Shown piece after piece: positions 43,716 through 55,959 of a DNA stretch of 64,000 bases; the first letter of the stretch is position 1; each line of letters starts with the position of its first letter. Made by a program: the position numbers and the translations under genes. Origin of the DNA: Echinarachnius parma. Its lineage: Eukaryota > Echinodermata > Echinoidea > Clypeasteroida > Echinarachniidae. Where the stretch lies: NCBI GenBank assembly GCA_037951105.1, contig JBAMJV010000882.1, positions 96,761 to 160,760 on the forward strand, in the 5' to 3' direction. The notes beneath the pieces were generated by a model. The model was not told where the DNA came from. It saw nothing but the letters and a program-made list of their open reading frames with translations, and did no database searches.

Positions 43716-44967
43716 ATATCAACCCCATGATACCTGGTGTAGCGATGAAACATGTTTTAACATTGACAAGAGTATACCCTTCATTCACCTCGTGTTATTT
43801 AACTTACGATAATAAAGGAATTCTTGGAAGGGACATATAGGAACACCCGACCTTTACATTCAAGCATGCCGAGTAGGGGAATGGAGATAATGAGACATCT
43901 GTTTTCCTTATTAACCCGAAGCCTCCAAGATACAGATGTTATACATGCTGCACACCGGTTTCATGTATAGCCAATGGGTTAATGAGCCATGATGTGCATG
44001 GATCGTGTAATTGTAGCTACTAAATACATTGTATATAGTGTACTGTTTTAAACTATTTACAAATAAAATATGGTCAGATGGGGCTCCCAATAGAAAGCAC
44101 GATATAATGGAGAGCGAGAAAATGTGAATATCAGATGACGTTTATAATATTAAAATTTCCCCAAAAGCCTTTAACTCGACTTGGATGACGATGTTTTTGG
44201 AATGATTTTACACCCTCAAGCTCTGACTGGTATCAACCTTTTTCAGCATTTCACCCGAGAGGCCGAGACCGTCCATTTTACTCGATGTTATTCAACTCAT
44301 TTCCAATAAAGACGTTCTTGGAATGAACTGGGGTGGTGAGACCTTTCCAATATGCGATACGACCAAGAGTGAGGGTGGTCTAGAGCTTATAGTCTCTCGG
44401 CGGATCAACAAATACCATCGGGCTACTTATAACGGCCAAGTATAATATGAGCAACCGTCAGCTTTCATCAATCCGTCCCTAAACATTTGGTATCATGTTT
44501 GTGGGTTTTATCCCAAGGCATATACGCTGGTAATAACATATATTCTGTTGATGTAAATCGGTTTGCACATCGCCGATTTATTAACCCTCGAAATATATCA
44601 ATTTCTAATCTGCTGAGAAAATACGATCCATTTTCAAGCATCGCCTGGAACAACAAAACTACAGCTCTTCAAATTACAGTAAATACAAATTATTAGAGGA
44701 AACAAAAATAAGCCCCTTTACTCCGCTTTGATATTATCGCAATATCATGTATGAATGATAATATAATGTCAGGGTTGACAGTTTGGAGAAGGAGATTCCC
44801 ATCAAAGGGGGGCTATCGTCCACTGTGCCAGAAAGACAGGTGTTCAACATCATTCCGTACTTTGATTACTGATCGACATAATTATACAAATAATGAGGTT
44901 GGTAATACTATAAATTCTGATATATTATACTTGCATGAATATGATGTAGTACAATACAGAATATGTC
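43716..44967. other. No gene recognised
   Basis: No conserved frame on either strand. Confidence 0.3.
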
Positions 44968-45050
44968 AAGTCTGTTTAAGGGTGGTTTGGATTCCTACAT
45001 CAGCAACCCATTTAAAAATGGCGATCCGCGGTTGAACATCCCGGCGCATG
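44968..45050 (+). repeat. Dispersed repeat family Z, copy 2
   Basis: TTTAAGGGTGGTTTGGAT followed by AAAATGGCGATCCGCGGTTG and AACATCCC, matching block order in the copies at 38511 and 54058. A possible right end is GTGCCCTCTTTAAGAAC near 45398. Confidence 0.5.
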
Positions 45051-46454
45051 AAAAACTTTAAAACTCACCAAAATGCCTCGTATAAGCGATTGCTCACAAG
45101 TTTCCATCACTAACTGTTCTATCATGTTAATCCAGGATGCAACTTCGTAGCACGGCAACGGTTATCTAATGAAGATGTGAAAGTATCATGTTCCAGAATG
45201 TTTAAAGTGAATGTGCCGTCAAGTCTTTGGGAGGGTTCGAGAGCGTGTGCAGATCGCAGGACAAGAGCTGCTGCTGCAGCGCCATGCTTCCGAAAATCAT
45301 GTGGAACTGTGGTCGAGTCCGACACTCACACATTACTCGCGTAAAAGAATGTACAATATCAAAATGGCGACTATTTTGCTGTGAGCTCTATGAAAGTGCC
45401 CTCTTTAAGAACAGGACCCACCTGCTTCCCGTAGCGGTGGGTTAATACCCAACGACACAGTCACTCTTCATTATAAAAGAAAACTGTTATCATGGACATG
45501 ATATTTGCTCTTTTAAGTTAAGGCGTCGTCACATTCGGAAATGCACATTGAACCAGGAGAAATTGTGCGCGAGTGCCACACTCGCGGAACTCTCTAGCGC
45601 ATATCAGGTACACATGGTACAGGGCGTGTGGCGTCCGTGGCGTTTCCCTTTGGCTTTGGGCTGTAGGAAAGCGCCCCGTATGATTCGCAACTTGTTTGCA
45701 CCCGTAACGGTTCAATGTCCGATACGTGCATCCACGGTCATTCTATTGGTGACACAGTGTGTCATAACATCTGTTTGTCACACATGTGAGTCACAACTGT
45801 AAATAAACTTGCTAAAGCCAAACGCACACAGAGCCGACTCGTCTCGATCCGGGCTGTTTTTCAGTCGGATCGGGTCAGTGTGCGTTGCCTCATGCTTAAA
45901 ATGGCTGCGAGTGATCGGGCCCGACTCTAAAACCCAGTCGGATCGGTTCAAATCGGCTTGAGCTGAAGCTTGCTAACGTCATGAACGTGAGAGAAAGCCA
46001 GTGGATCAATGTCCGATCCGTCCGCACACCTATCAATAGTTTACGGTCCAATCATCTATCAAACTGACATGATGTAGCATGCCGTTAATCTGTCTACAAA
46101 GGCGAAGGAATCAACCACACCTGTGACCTTTCAGAATAATTGGAGCGCACGTTCGGGTTGAGTCCTAGCACCTATAGTGGTGTATGCAGCGTCATTGGCG
46201 TAGGCTAGATCATTATATTGATGTTGCCTTGTCTATTAATTTACCTACTGCATTTCGTAAGATACAATACATTCAAGATATCAAAGGTGATATCAACGTA
46301 CATATTGATACTCTCAAAGAGGCAATTCAAATTGGTAAATCAATATGTATACAAAAGATAGTTTGACAACTTACGATAATGCAAGCGAATTATTATTGTG
46401 GTTGTATTTATCGGGCAATATTCCAGCTCACAAATCGTCTGTTGAGAAAAAAAT
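45051..46454. other. No gene recognised
   Basis: A weak inverted pair (AACGCACAC… at 45822 and GTGTGCGTT at 45881, with GATCCGGGC/GTCGGATCG between) may be a small hAT-like remnant. The 84-codon frame at 45548-45802 has no recognisable domain. Confidence 0.3.
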
Positions 46455-46589
46455 AAGGGCGCTAAGTCACATTTTTGTACTTCTGTAGAAACCCAATGTA
46501 GCAAAAGAGAGCTACATTGGGTTTCTACAAGGCTCCCCAACGTTGAACACGATTATCTTAGAAATACACAAATGTGACTTAGCGCCCTT
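46455..46589. repeat. 135-bp nested hairpin element
   Basis: Outer arms: AAGGGCGCTAAGTCACATTT (46455-46474) pairs with the complement ending at 46589. Inner stem: 19 bases at 46484-46502 (TGTAGAAACCCAATGTAGC) pair perfectly with 46511-46529 across an 8-base AAAAGAGA loop. The inner hairpin is off-centre inside the outer one. Probably a foldback MITE. Confidence 0.8.
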
Positions 46590-47186
46590 CTTTAAATAAT
46601 AAAGTACTAAATTAGATTCATTATTAACCAAAACAAAAAAAAGTACATCACATAGTGATGGCTCCGGCCTACAAGATAGTATCCAGAACTCAATTTAGCA
46701 AAAGATCGACCTAACGCCCTTCTCACTTTCACCCGAAGAAATAAACATAATAATGTGTTGCAAACTTGCAATATTCATGGAAATTGCCCAAGCCGTTTTC
46801 TGTCCATCAATTATTCATCCGACTAATTTAAAGTTGGCATACCGTTCGATTGATAATAGTCATGAATTCATATTTTTTAATTTTTATCTAAAGGATTACT
46901 GAAATTGGTGTTCATTTAACAAACGTTTCTTCATTTATCCAACTCGAGTAAGGGGAGGGTTATCACCTCCACCTCCTTAAATTCCAAAACGAATGGAACA
47001 AACTCGGCGATTCATGTAAATAGGCCAACAAACTGCAAACATGACTCAATTGCAAATAAAATGCCCTCTTCAAATCGTGTCATGCAGTACTGTTCTACTC
47101 CATTTGGCATGGCTACTTATTTTATTTTATTTTTTTATCAAAACCATATAGACTGGGTATGTGATTCGAAATATAATGTGTAGTAA
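46590..47186. other. No gene recognised
   Basis: AT-rich; a TTAGATTCATTATT region only. Confidence 0.3.
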
Positions 47187-47579
47187 AGGGATCTAGTAAC
47201 TTTGTTGTCATGTGCAAAAGCGATGAGTGGTTGATACAATGTATATTGTTGTTATCTGATATGTCCACTGGGTGTTGTGTGCAAATTTCAAGTTAAATGG
47301 ACTTTATATGGCCGAGTAATGAGCAAAAATGCAAAGTGACATTCACTAACTCATTGCACTCACTTTGTACACGGTTCTGACGATCCATTGGACAATTTGA
47401 CATCTGAACACTTCAATCGTAAATATATTTTTAACGAAATGGAAATTTGAAAAACCGAAACCTGTCCCATCCTTTTTTTTGTTAATAAGAATACAACAAG
47501 GTATGCAATGGTATGAGGGAACTGCTAGAATTTCAATTGGATTTTGAGGATTTGGACAATGTTTATACTATAAGTCCCT
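47187..47579 (-). mobile_element. MITE family Y, copy B (inverted)
   Basis: 393 bp; starts AGGGATCTAGTAACTTTGTTG and ends …TATAAGTCCCT followed by TTAA (47580-47583). The left tetramer is GTAA, one change from TTAA. Internal blocks match copy A in reverse order. Confidence 0.85.
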
Positions 47580-47583
47580 TTAA

Positions 47584-48044
47584 AGCAGCACTTGACATGC
47601 TTGATGGCAATCCTTACACGCTTTCCAGGCTTGTCTAATATTTATGTAATTATTCTTGTCGATTTAGTCAAACTCGTCAACTCTGTTTTTGTCATGCATA
47701 AGCGTGGAGGAAAGAAAGTGCAATTCCAAAATAATACATTATTAAACGTAAAAGGCAAACTACACGTTTTTATGAGTGTTTCAATCCATTGACTTTCACG
47801 CTTCGCAAAAGATAGCTAATGGTTCGTGGCGCCAAATTGTGGGCTCTGATGCGAACAATCGTCGACATCCCGGCCGGGCGGGCCTGGGCGAATGGCATGG
47901 GCCTAGGGTCACATTTGTTTTTTTATTATTTTTTATTGGGAGCTGAGGTCTTTTGCCTGAATATTATTCCCCCCCCCCCCCCCCCCTTTGACCTAGTAAG
48001 CAAATCAGAAAGAAACGAAAAAGAAAAACAGAACTACACAACTT
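47584..48044. other. No gene recognised; poly-C run
   Basis: 17-base poly-C at about 47971-47987, then sequence leading into the next repeat. Confidence 0.3.
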
Positions 48045-48260
48045 AGGTGCCCAAAAGTTACACGATTTTGCCCACAAATTACATTACGTTAACAGGTTAA
48101 ATGGCCTTAAAATGACTTGATTTTGCCCAAACATGACATTTGTTTGCCCGAATATGACACGTTTTTGCCCGAATATAAAATGATTTGCAAAACTCTCGGA
48201 GGGAGGTGGGGGCTGCAGCCCCCTATAGCTCACACCGCCTCGTATCCGAGACCATAGGTT
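48045..48260 (-). repeat. 21-bp-unit family, copy 3 (inverted)
   Basis: Units such as TTTTGCCCAAACATGACAT and TTTTTGCCCGAATATGACAC precede GCAAAACTCTCGGAGGGAGG and the palindrome GGGGGCTGCAGCCCCC (48208-48223). Confidence 0.75.
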
Positions 48261-48394
48261 ATGATGGTCGAGACCGATACAAAAGTGGACTCGAGACCCG
48301 TGAAAAGTGGACCCGAGACAGACAGACAGACAGACAGTGTTTGAACACCCCAAACACCCCTCCTTCCTGGGTACGCCTATGATCCTGACCGGGA

Positions 48395-48482
48395 TAATAA
48401 TAGTGCAAAGCGCTTATAATATTATAGAGATGATATTGTATCATGTTAGGCGCTATATAAATGGAACCTACCATTATTATAT
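48395..48482 (+). mobile_element. LINE/SINE 3'-end remnant
   Basis: ATAATAATAGTGCAAAGCGC, then GTTAGGCGCTATATAAATGG and ATTATTATAT. Same terminal motif as 3825-3866 and 4730-4770. Confidence 0.55.
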
Positions 48483-48529
48483 ATAGGCGAGGGGGGGGGG
48501 GGGGGCTCTGAATAGTACGTGTTCATAGG

Positions 48530-48860
48530 CGTATATATATATACGAGGTGGGGCTAGGGGCTGCAGCCCCCGAGAGTTTTGCACTTATTATCCGGGCAGA
48601 AACCACCTCAAATGCGGGCAATACCATGTAGATTTGGGACAAAAGCACGTCATACAGTATAAAGGCAAATTGATAGAGAATGTCATATTAGGGCAAAAGC
48701 ATGTTCTATTAAAGAAAATTTATGTCATATTGTAGCAAAATCGTGTAAGTTTCTGACAAATAATTCCTAGTTTACTTAGCTAAATGATGAAGACTCTTTT
48801 AGTTTGACAGCATGGTCAGGTAAAAGCGGGATGCATGATATTCGGGCAACACCTCCGCCT
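48530..48860 (+). repeat. 21-bp-unit family, copy 4
   Basis: GGGGCTGCAGCCCC (48557-48570), CGAGAGTTTTGCAC, GGGCAGAAACCACCTCAAAT and further GGGCAAAA-type units to about 48740; related to copy 3 in opposite orientation about 330 bases away. Confidence 0.7.
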
Positions 48861-49511
48861 ATGACAGATTATGTCTTGACCAGCAAACGATGCGGATAAG
48901 CTGTACAGCAAATTCATAGAATCATGAGAGGAATAATGTTGACACTTTGGATCGCAATACGTAATTTACAAATATTTACTTCCGAAGATAACATAACTTT
49001 ATGTCGTTTTTATTCTTCAAACCCTTTCAGCAATTTTACATAGTGAAAAACTTCTCAATTGTAATGTTTTTCATATTTATGATAATATTGTTAATGATTC
49101 GCCTCAAACTATGCCGGATAACAAAGCCGGCAAACATCTTCGCACAAGTGTGAGTCGGGCTCTGAAATTAGACTATACAAAAACAGAAATTAATTACATT
49201 CCGTGTAATGAAGGCGTACTTTGATAAACAAACAAGTATGTAATTATGTTTTGTAATTCGATTTATTCCTCGATCACCAATTTGATTACGGAGCCAAGGG
49301 CGAGAAAGGGATATGACACCGACAAACAAGACAAACCCGCTATTGAATTTAATAACAGAAATTGCTTTATAATTGTGCCTCCTTCGCTTCCGAGTAACAG
49401 TCAACATAAAACAATCGTTATGTCGGCCATGAAATTTAAGTAATAAGCAAACTTTACTTGAGGCTCTCACTAAATTAAATTATTCAAAACATCACATTAA
49501 TAAACATGATA
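48861..49511. other. No gene recognised
   Basis: AT-rich sequence; overlapping 65- and 100-codon frames on opposite strands lack recognisable motifs. Confidence 0.3.
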
Positions 49512-49680
49512 ATAATTTGCCTCCTAACGAATAAATGCTATATTTGATCCTATACATAATACTGAATCTACACATAATATTTTATAACATATATGTTTTT
49601 ATAAATTTGTCTCCTAACGAATAAATGCTATATTTGTTCCTATACATATATTCTGAATCTACACATAATATTTTATAATT
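49512..49680 (+). repeat. Tandem duplication of a ~95-bp unit
   Basis: (A/G)TCTCCTAACGAATAAATGC, then CTATATTTG(A/T)TCCTATACAT and GAATCTACACATAATATTTT occur twice (about 49518-49590 and 49611-49680) with few differences. Confidence 0.8.
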
Positions 49681-50085
49681 TATAAAAACGACCTAGTACT
49701 AATTACAGCCAGCAATACAATAGTCATAACCGTCTTGCCGGGGGATATGCCAGGTTTGAAGAAACGGTTGGGGAAGGGGGTGGGATAGGCGGTTCTTTTT
49801 GTCGCAGGGAGGGGTGGGCTGTATTATGACATAGTATTATGCTTTTGCTCAATATGCATAACATCCATGTGTTTTTTTTGGTTCAAATAGTAGCCTTTAA
49901 TATTTCGTTCAATAAGACGTGGAATGCAGGGACGTGTATGTTAAAACTGTGCGCGATGGGGTTGGGTGTAAATCCCCACCCCTCCCTTGCACCCCTAGCA
50001 TCGCCACTGCATTCAACCTCTTCACCCACCGTCCCCCCAATCGTATCACTTGACACAATTGGCAACCATCGATGCTTTCATTTAA
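49681..50085. other. No gene recognised
   Basis: Contains G-rich repeats and the TAGCATCGCCACTGCATTC fragment of a dispersed family. Confidence 0.3.
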
Positions 50086-50445
50086 AGGGATCTAGTCACA
50101 TTGTCCAAAACCTCAAAATACAATTGCAATTATAGTGGTTCCCTCATACCTTGTTGTATTCGTATTAACGCATGGGACCGGTTTCGGTTTGTCAAATTTC
50201 CCTTTCGTTAAAAAAGATATTTATGATTGAAGTGTTCAGATGTTAAACTATCTACTGGATAGTCGTAACCGTGTACAGAGTCAGTGCAATGAGTTAGTGA
50301 ATATCACTTATTATAACGTCCATTCAACTTTATTTCAAAATTTCAAAATGTTCACACATACCCAGTGGATATCAGATAACAGCAATATACATTGTATCAA
50401 CCACTCATCACTTTTTGCACATGTCAACAAAGTTACTAGATCCCT
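50086..50445 (+). mobile_element. MITE family Y, copy C
   Basis: 360 bp between TTAA (50082-50085) and TTAA (50446-50449). Starts AGGGATCTAGTCACATTGTC and ends AAAGTTACTAGATCCCT. Same orientation as copy A. Confidence 0.88.
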
Positions 50446-50449
50446 TTAA

Positions 50450-51012
50450 TGTGCATGCCCTCCTGTCTGCCTGTGTGCGGAATAATATTCTCATAACCAT
50501 TTACACTTTCGATTTTACTCTTTCTATTAATTATACAGTCTGTTCTCGAAAGTCTCTGATCAAGCAAGGGGAACAGTCATTTTGAATGATATTTGACAGA
50601 TATTTCGTGTACTCATGCATTTTATTTCATATTCCGCCGGTCCAATTCCCAGAAGAGAATGCAAATTATGTTTCTTTTTTTAGAGAGTTCTCATATCAAA
50701 CTAAACATGGGGAACACACGCTTTGAGGAAGTAAATTCGCAGATGTTTCTATTGACACATTTTACAATAACACATCGAAGGGACCCCATGCATATATCTA
50801 TACATCGAGGGAAACGAAAACTTGTTCATAAATATTCAAATATTCTGCTCCTTTTGTTCACACAAGTCGATCTAAGCCATCACCCCTGGGGACATCATCA
50901 ATCGTAATTACTTGGGGGAAAAGGCATGATCAAAAAGTCGATATTCAGATGTTTTAGTTGACACATTTTGCTAACGCGCGAATCATTGACCCTATAGTTA
51001 GAACGCTATATA
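50450..51012. other. No gene recognised
   Basis: No conserved frame. Confidence 0.3.
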
Positions 51013-51014
51013 TA

Positions 51015-52002
51015 CTCCGCAAAAAAAGAAACTGGACACTTGTATAAGTTGAAATATTTCATATTAATGTACGATAAAGTGTACATGATCATATATCAAA
51101 TTAAGGGGAATTTAGTCCTATACATGCAGGGTATAAATTAAATGTGTAATCGTTCATGCATGAAATGCCATGGTCAATTAACAATAGCAAGGTCTGTTTT
51201 CAAAAATAGCAAAAACAATGGAGGACCACACCATCGACTGAAATGATAGTAAGCGTGTCACTTAAAACAAGATGAGCGGGGCAAGTAAATTATGACATTA
51301 TGGTAACATTATTGTTATGAACAAACTCTGGAAATACAAATTTGTCAATAAAACAGGGCCAGGTAATGAGAGCATTATCATACTGGTCTGTATCAGAGGC
51401 ATAAAGCTTGTCTGATTCATGTGTCCCCTGCAATTTTAACCATAGTTACCTAGAGAAATGTCGTGTTAAAGACTGCCCAACTGTTTGACCAAGGGTGACT
51501 TCAGGTTTTGAAGATCTTTGGACTACGGTAGAATTCTTCAGAAGAATTTATACCATTTTTCATGCTGAAATAAGGGCACAAACTGTGGTTTTGACTAATA
51601 AACCTTTGCCATGGCATTCCCCATTTTGTTACTTTGGGATGAAAATAAAACATATAACGTTCACAATTTGTCTTCATTTATACTCTTTATTGAGATGAAG
51701 ATAGAAAAGGTCACATTTGTAATGACAAATTATGCCACGTCATGAATATAGCGTTTTAGATAATGCTTATCATCATTTATATGGTTGAGTGGATGTTCCA
51801 TTTTTAGCTATTTTTGAAAGCAGACCTTGGTGTGGTTAATTGACCGTGACTAGTCAAGCATGAATGATTTCATCTGGAATTTATGCCAATATTGAAGATG
51901 ATAATTTTATCCTTAATTTGATATACAATATCATATATTTTATCGTTAATGAATACGAAATATTTGGTCTTATACAAGTGTCCAGTTTCTTTTTTTGCGG
52001 AG
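51015..52002. mobile_element. Non-autonomous mariner/Tc1-like element with long inverted repeats
   Basis: 988 bp beginning CTCCGCAAAAAAAGAAACTG and ending with its complement, with TA on each side (51013-51014, 52003-52004) inside TATATA. The first ~40 bases of each end match almost perfectly (to GGACACTTGTATAAG). Weaker similarity continues for over 200 bases (GTCTG(T/C)TTTCAAAAATAGC in both arms, complemented). No transposase frame; the longest frame (51495-51698) shows no DDE motif. TA targets with long arms fit Tc1/mariner derivatives. Confidence 0.8.
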
Positions 52003-52094
52003 TATATATAAAGAGAAAGTGCATAAAATTGATCATGTCAATATATTATCATCCAGATGCATTAGTTGGATTATTGTCTTGCAGAAGGACAAAC

Positions 52095-52165
52095 GTGGTA
52101 GGCAGGGTTTGAACTCGGGATCTCACGATTGGAGGCGCGCGCTCTACCACTCTTGCCACATCCAC
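52095..52165 (-). mobile_element. tRNA-like sequence (probably SINE head or tRNA pseudogene)
   Basis: On the minus strand a 71-base, tRNA-sized segment has an A-box-like GGCAAGAGTGGTAGAGC and a B-box-like GAGTTCAAACC. The outer bases GTGG and CCAC can pair. The anticodon and T stems do not pair well, so a functional tRNA is unlikely. Confidence 0.5.
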
Positions 52166-53540
52166 ATGAATAACTGCGTGTGGTTGGAGCTACCCAATTG
52201 ACGAAAATAGGTCTATATCATAACAGGAGTCACTTGAAAAGTACATTTGAAAGTGGAGTGTAGGGCTATACTAAGAGTTGAAGAGAAACTAAACCAAAAC
52301 TCGCGGCATGCGTATAATACAGTTTTATATTCGTGTGAGGAAGGTGTACTATAATCGGCTTCTCCTTACCCCCATAAAGTTAACACGTGTTAAACTAAGT
52401 TTCACACGTAATGAGAGTTGTAAATAAAGAGCATGCCCCCCCCCCCCCACCACCCTCCCGACGAACAAGCCCACGCTACACCATTGATTGCCGCCTTTAC
52501 AAGAAAACAAAACTTTCTCTTTCTTTCGCACGAATGCAATCATCATGGCTACATATTGGTGCGCCACAAGTTATTTGGTCAAGCCTAGCTCTCCCGTCAT
52601 GCACATCTTGTTCTTTAGATGTTCTCAAAACGACGAACTGGTTGAACAAGTGTCTAGTAGTATGACATTCATATCTGCGATGCGCACATGTATTGGTTTC
52701 GCCAAGCGGACTCAAGCCCAAGGCTTTTCCCGTTTCCTCTTCCTGTTTGATATGGCTTGACCTATTTTACATTTATTCCACAACATTCGTTCAAATCAAC
52801 ATTCGACGAACCATGTTTTTTGTTTTGTCGCAGATAGTGACATAATACTCACTTTTCTGCAATAGTATCTGTAGACATGGTAGATGGTAAATTACATTGC
52901 AAAACCACCTTGCTTTAATATGCTAATGATACAACACTTTGTATTGTGATCAAAAGTTTAAAACAGATTTCATACTTTGTATTTTAGTTTAAACATAAAA
53001 CAGATTTCAGAATATTTCAGTATGAACACAATCCATTCTTTGTATCACTACCGTATAATCAATATCATCTAAAAGTTTAATTGTAATGCATAGCAAGTGT
53101 ACATGTCATAGCAAAATAAGTGCATGCATAACAAGTCATGTACCTCATGTCTGGATGCAATAATATGGATGCCCCCAAGTTATTTGAACAAGACTCTCTC
53201 TCCATATTGCTCTTATTCTGAAGAACTACCAAGTGGATCAAGTATATGTTGATGCTACATTAGCCAAGCCCAAGGCTGGTGAGATAGATGGCAATGTTCA
53301 CATGAATTGAACTACGTAGGACAAATACAGTATGTTCATATTACAGGTAGGGCTTATAAACCCTTGCGCAGTAACCCGGTTGTTATATTCTTTGTGTTCG
53401 TTGTCATTATTATTTGAAGACATCTTGAAGGATAGTTATCATATATGATTAAGTTCTTCTTAAAGTAACATTTCAACCATGAACGTATGCATATTCATAG
53501 ATTACTTTTGCCATTAAAAACAATTGTGTCTGACCCTTAA
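52166..53540. other. No gene recognised; poly-C run and weak duplication
   Basis: Poly-C at 52437-52449. CAAGTTATTTGGTCAAG (about 52568) and CAAGTTATTTGAACAAG (about 53176) head two diverged stretches of roughly 90 bases, possibly an old duplication. Confidence 0.35.
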
Positions 53541-54057
53541 AGGGCAATGCAACTCAAGAATAGAGTTTATCCTACTTGATATATCGTAATATGCCTTTTT
53601 ATTATATATAACATAACTCCGACTCAGATTTCTGCTTTGGGAGAAATATGTGAAAACTCTATCGGGTTTACCACTATTCATGCGAACACTAGAGGCCGCC
53701 ATTATTAGGTGTGTGCGGACTTAAGGTCAGTGATATGCACTAATGCATTTCAATAGCACCTATAGAAACCATTGTCTGAATACTTGTAGATGCTTTGACG
53801 AGTCTGTAAATCAGTGAAAAGCTTTTTGTTCGGCCCGTAGCACACTCGTCATAGTTTGCAAAGCATGTCGGGCAATTACAAGAACATGGCCGCTCCCATC
53901 ACCTTTTGCCGCCGTAAGAATTAGTAAAATGTGGGTATGTTCACGTAAGGATTTCATGGGATCCAGGAGGCCAAAATTGCCAAGTTATGTATCAAATAAA
54001 ATGTCTGTTCACCCTCTAAACGATAGTAAAAGCCGAAAGCCAAAGTTTCATTGCCCT
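53541..54057 (-). mobile_element. MITE family X, copy 2 (inverted)
   Basis: 517 bp between TTAA (53537-53540) and TTAA (54058-54061). AGGGCAATGCAACTC…TTTCATTGCCCT. Closely similar to the complement of 30553-31078. The short frame beginning MAASSVRMNSG is preserved with one residue changed. Confidence 0.88.
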
Positions 54058-54215
54058 TTAAAGGTGGTTTGGATGAGTATACTTACATGACTTAGTAAAT
54101 AAGATGTGCGGTGCCATCTTGCACACGATGGTTAAAAACATACTAGCTCAGCGTTACAAATTAGCCTAGTTCAAAATGGTGACCTGCGGTGTAGCATCCC
54201 TAAGTGGCAACGCAT
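54058..54215 (+). repeat. Dispersed repeat family Z, copy 3
   Basis: TTTAAAGGTGGTTTGGATGA, GTGCGGTGCCATCTTG, TTAGCCTAGTTCAAAATGG, TGACCTGCGGTGTAGCATCC. It begins directly at the TTAA that ends the X copy. Confidence 0.55.
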
Positions 54216-54743
54216 GGTTATCTTTAAGTCCAGTCCTGACGTCATCAACCGTGCGAATGTATTTCAAATCTGAGGTTCTCATTACGGTAAAAGCAAAACA
54301 GACACACCTCAGTCTTCAATTCTTGATGATGCTTCCAGGGACCGCCTTCCCTGCTTGCGCACTACGGTGAAAGGGCACACACCATAACACCATGTGACGG
54401 TCAGGTGACGGAGTAGTGGTGACGTTTATGGGTTATGGAAACATGCCCTCGGCTAAACCAGGTTCGATGCACAAAATTCAAAACTGGCAACTCGCCCCCA
54501 TAAAGCGTATTACACTGTACGTTGCCGATTTGGTTTGAAGGCAATTTAGTAGTTAGTGATACGATTGGGCGTATTATGTTTGCGTGCAATGGACGCGCAG
54601 AGAGAGAGAAAGTGGTCAGGCGATACATATTTAACATGTTAAAACAATGTCTACGGGATCTTGGGGATGCTGGTGGGCTCTGTAAACAGTTTATGGAAAT
54701 TTTAGAATCTCGAAGAGAACGGGTAAATCGAACTGAAGAAAAC
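54216..54743. other. No gene recognised
   Basis: Overlapping frames of 122 (minus) and 111 (plus) codons show no domain and oppose each other. Confidence 0.3.
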
Positions 54744-55570
54744 ACCCCGGCCCATCTTAGTCCTTTCAACCTCCATCTCAGCTCATGTCATAACAAAGTC
54801 CCTACATACGTAACTGGCGAGAGTCGAAGAGTCGAAGATACCAAATGCACAAACTAGACGCAGATATTGAGATAGAGAGGGGGAGAGAGACGGACAACGA
54901 TAGTACCATAATTATGCGACTGTCACGGAGGGGAGGGGGGGGGGGGGGGGGGGGCAGCCATTTGGAAATTAAAGAAACCTCCTCCCACGGCCCATCCCCG
55001 GCCCATTCAACTTCTATTGATCCACACTCTTGCTAGAGGACAACACACCTACCATGCCTACCGTCCTGCCGGGAGAGCGGGGGAAGATAAATAGAGGAAG
55101 AATAGTAGACAAATTATATAGGCACAATCTAAGACGCAGAAATTGTGAGAAAAACACGATAGGAAAATATGCAACTGAGATCATGGAGACGGGGAGGGAG
55201 ACATACGTAAATGAATTGAAGATACCATCCCCGGCCCATCCCACCTCTATTGATCTTCACTCTTGCCAGATGATAATACAACTACCATGCCTACCGTCCT
55301 GCCAGGAGCATGAGGAGAGAGAGGGGAAGACAAATAGAGGAAGAATAGTAGACCACATGCACAGACTAACATATATATATAGAGAGAGAGATCGGGAGAG
55401 AGAACGAGAAAGAACAAACGATAGTATCATTAGGCCTATATGCAACTGAGTCTTGGAGGGAGACAGACATAAGTGAATTGAAGACACCACACCCGGCCCA
55501 TGCCCCATTCATCCCACCTATATCGATCGTCCTTTTTGCCAGAGGACGTCACCCATACTGCCAGAAGAGA
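54744..55570 (+). repeat. Tandem array of ~235-260-bp units (about 3.5 copies), purine-rich
   Basis: Each unit opens with CCCCGGCCCAT (about 54744, 54994, 55230, 55492). It continues with ACCTCTATTGATC, CTACCATGCCTACCGTCCTG, AATAGAGGAAGAATAGTAGA, a GAGA-rich block and ATATGCAACTGAG. A 20-base G run sits at about 54933-54953. Confidence 0.8.
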
Positions 55571-55959
55571 GAGAATGTGGAGGAGTTAAAGAGAGAGGGG
55601 AGAAGACTGATTGAAATTGTACTAATATGATCTACATATATATATACAACATAGCAAGGGAAGAGGATAAAAAGAGAGAGCAAGAAATAAAGAGAGGAGC
55701 ACAGAGGAAGAGAGAGAGAGGGAGGGGGGGGGGGGTTAAACATCCAGAGAGGGGAGATATGGGAGGAAAGAGTATCAGCACCTCAACGTATATGGGAACA
55801 ACGGTTGTGCGGCAGAGAGATCGAAGAGGGGCCGGGAACCATCTATGATAACATGGTATTAAAGGGTGGAATAGATAGAGAAACAGACTGATGGGGTGAG
55901 ATCAATGTGCGTGAGAAAGGAAAGAAAACATGACTATATCTGTCATCGTTGCTATGGAA
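55571..55959. other. GA-rich low-complexity DNA
   Basis: Mostly AGAGAG and GGAG repeats with a 10-base G run at about 55727-55736; frames here are low-complexity shadows. Confidence 0.5.

Noticed and set aside
52095-52165. Functional tRNA gene
   Set aside because: Size and boxes fit but the anticodon and T stems do not pair properly.
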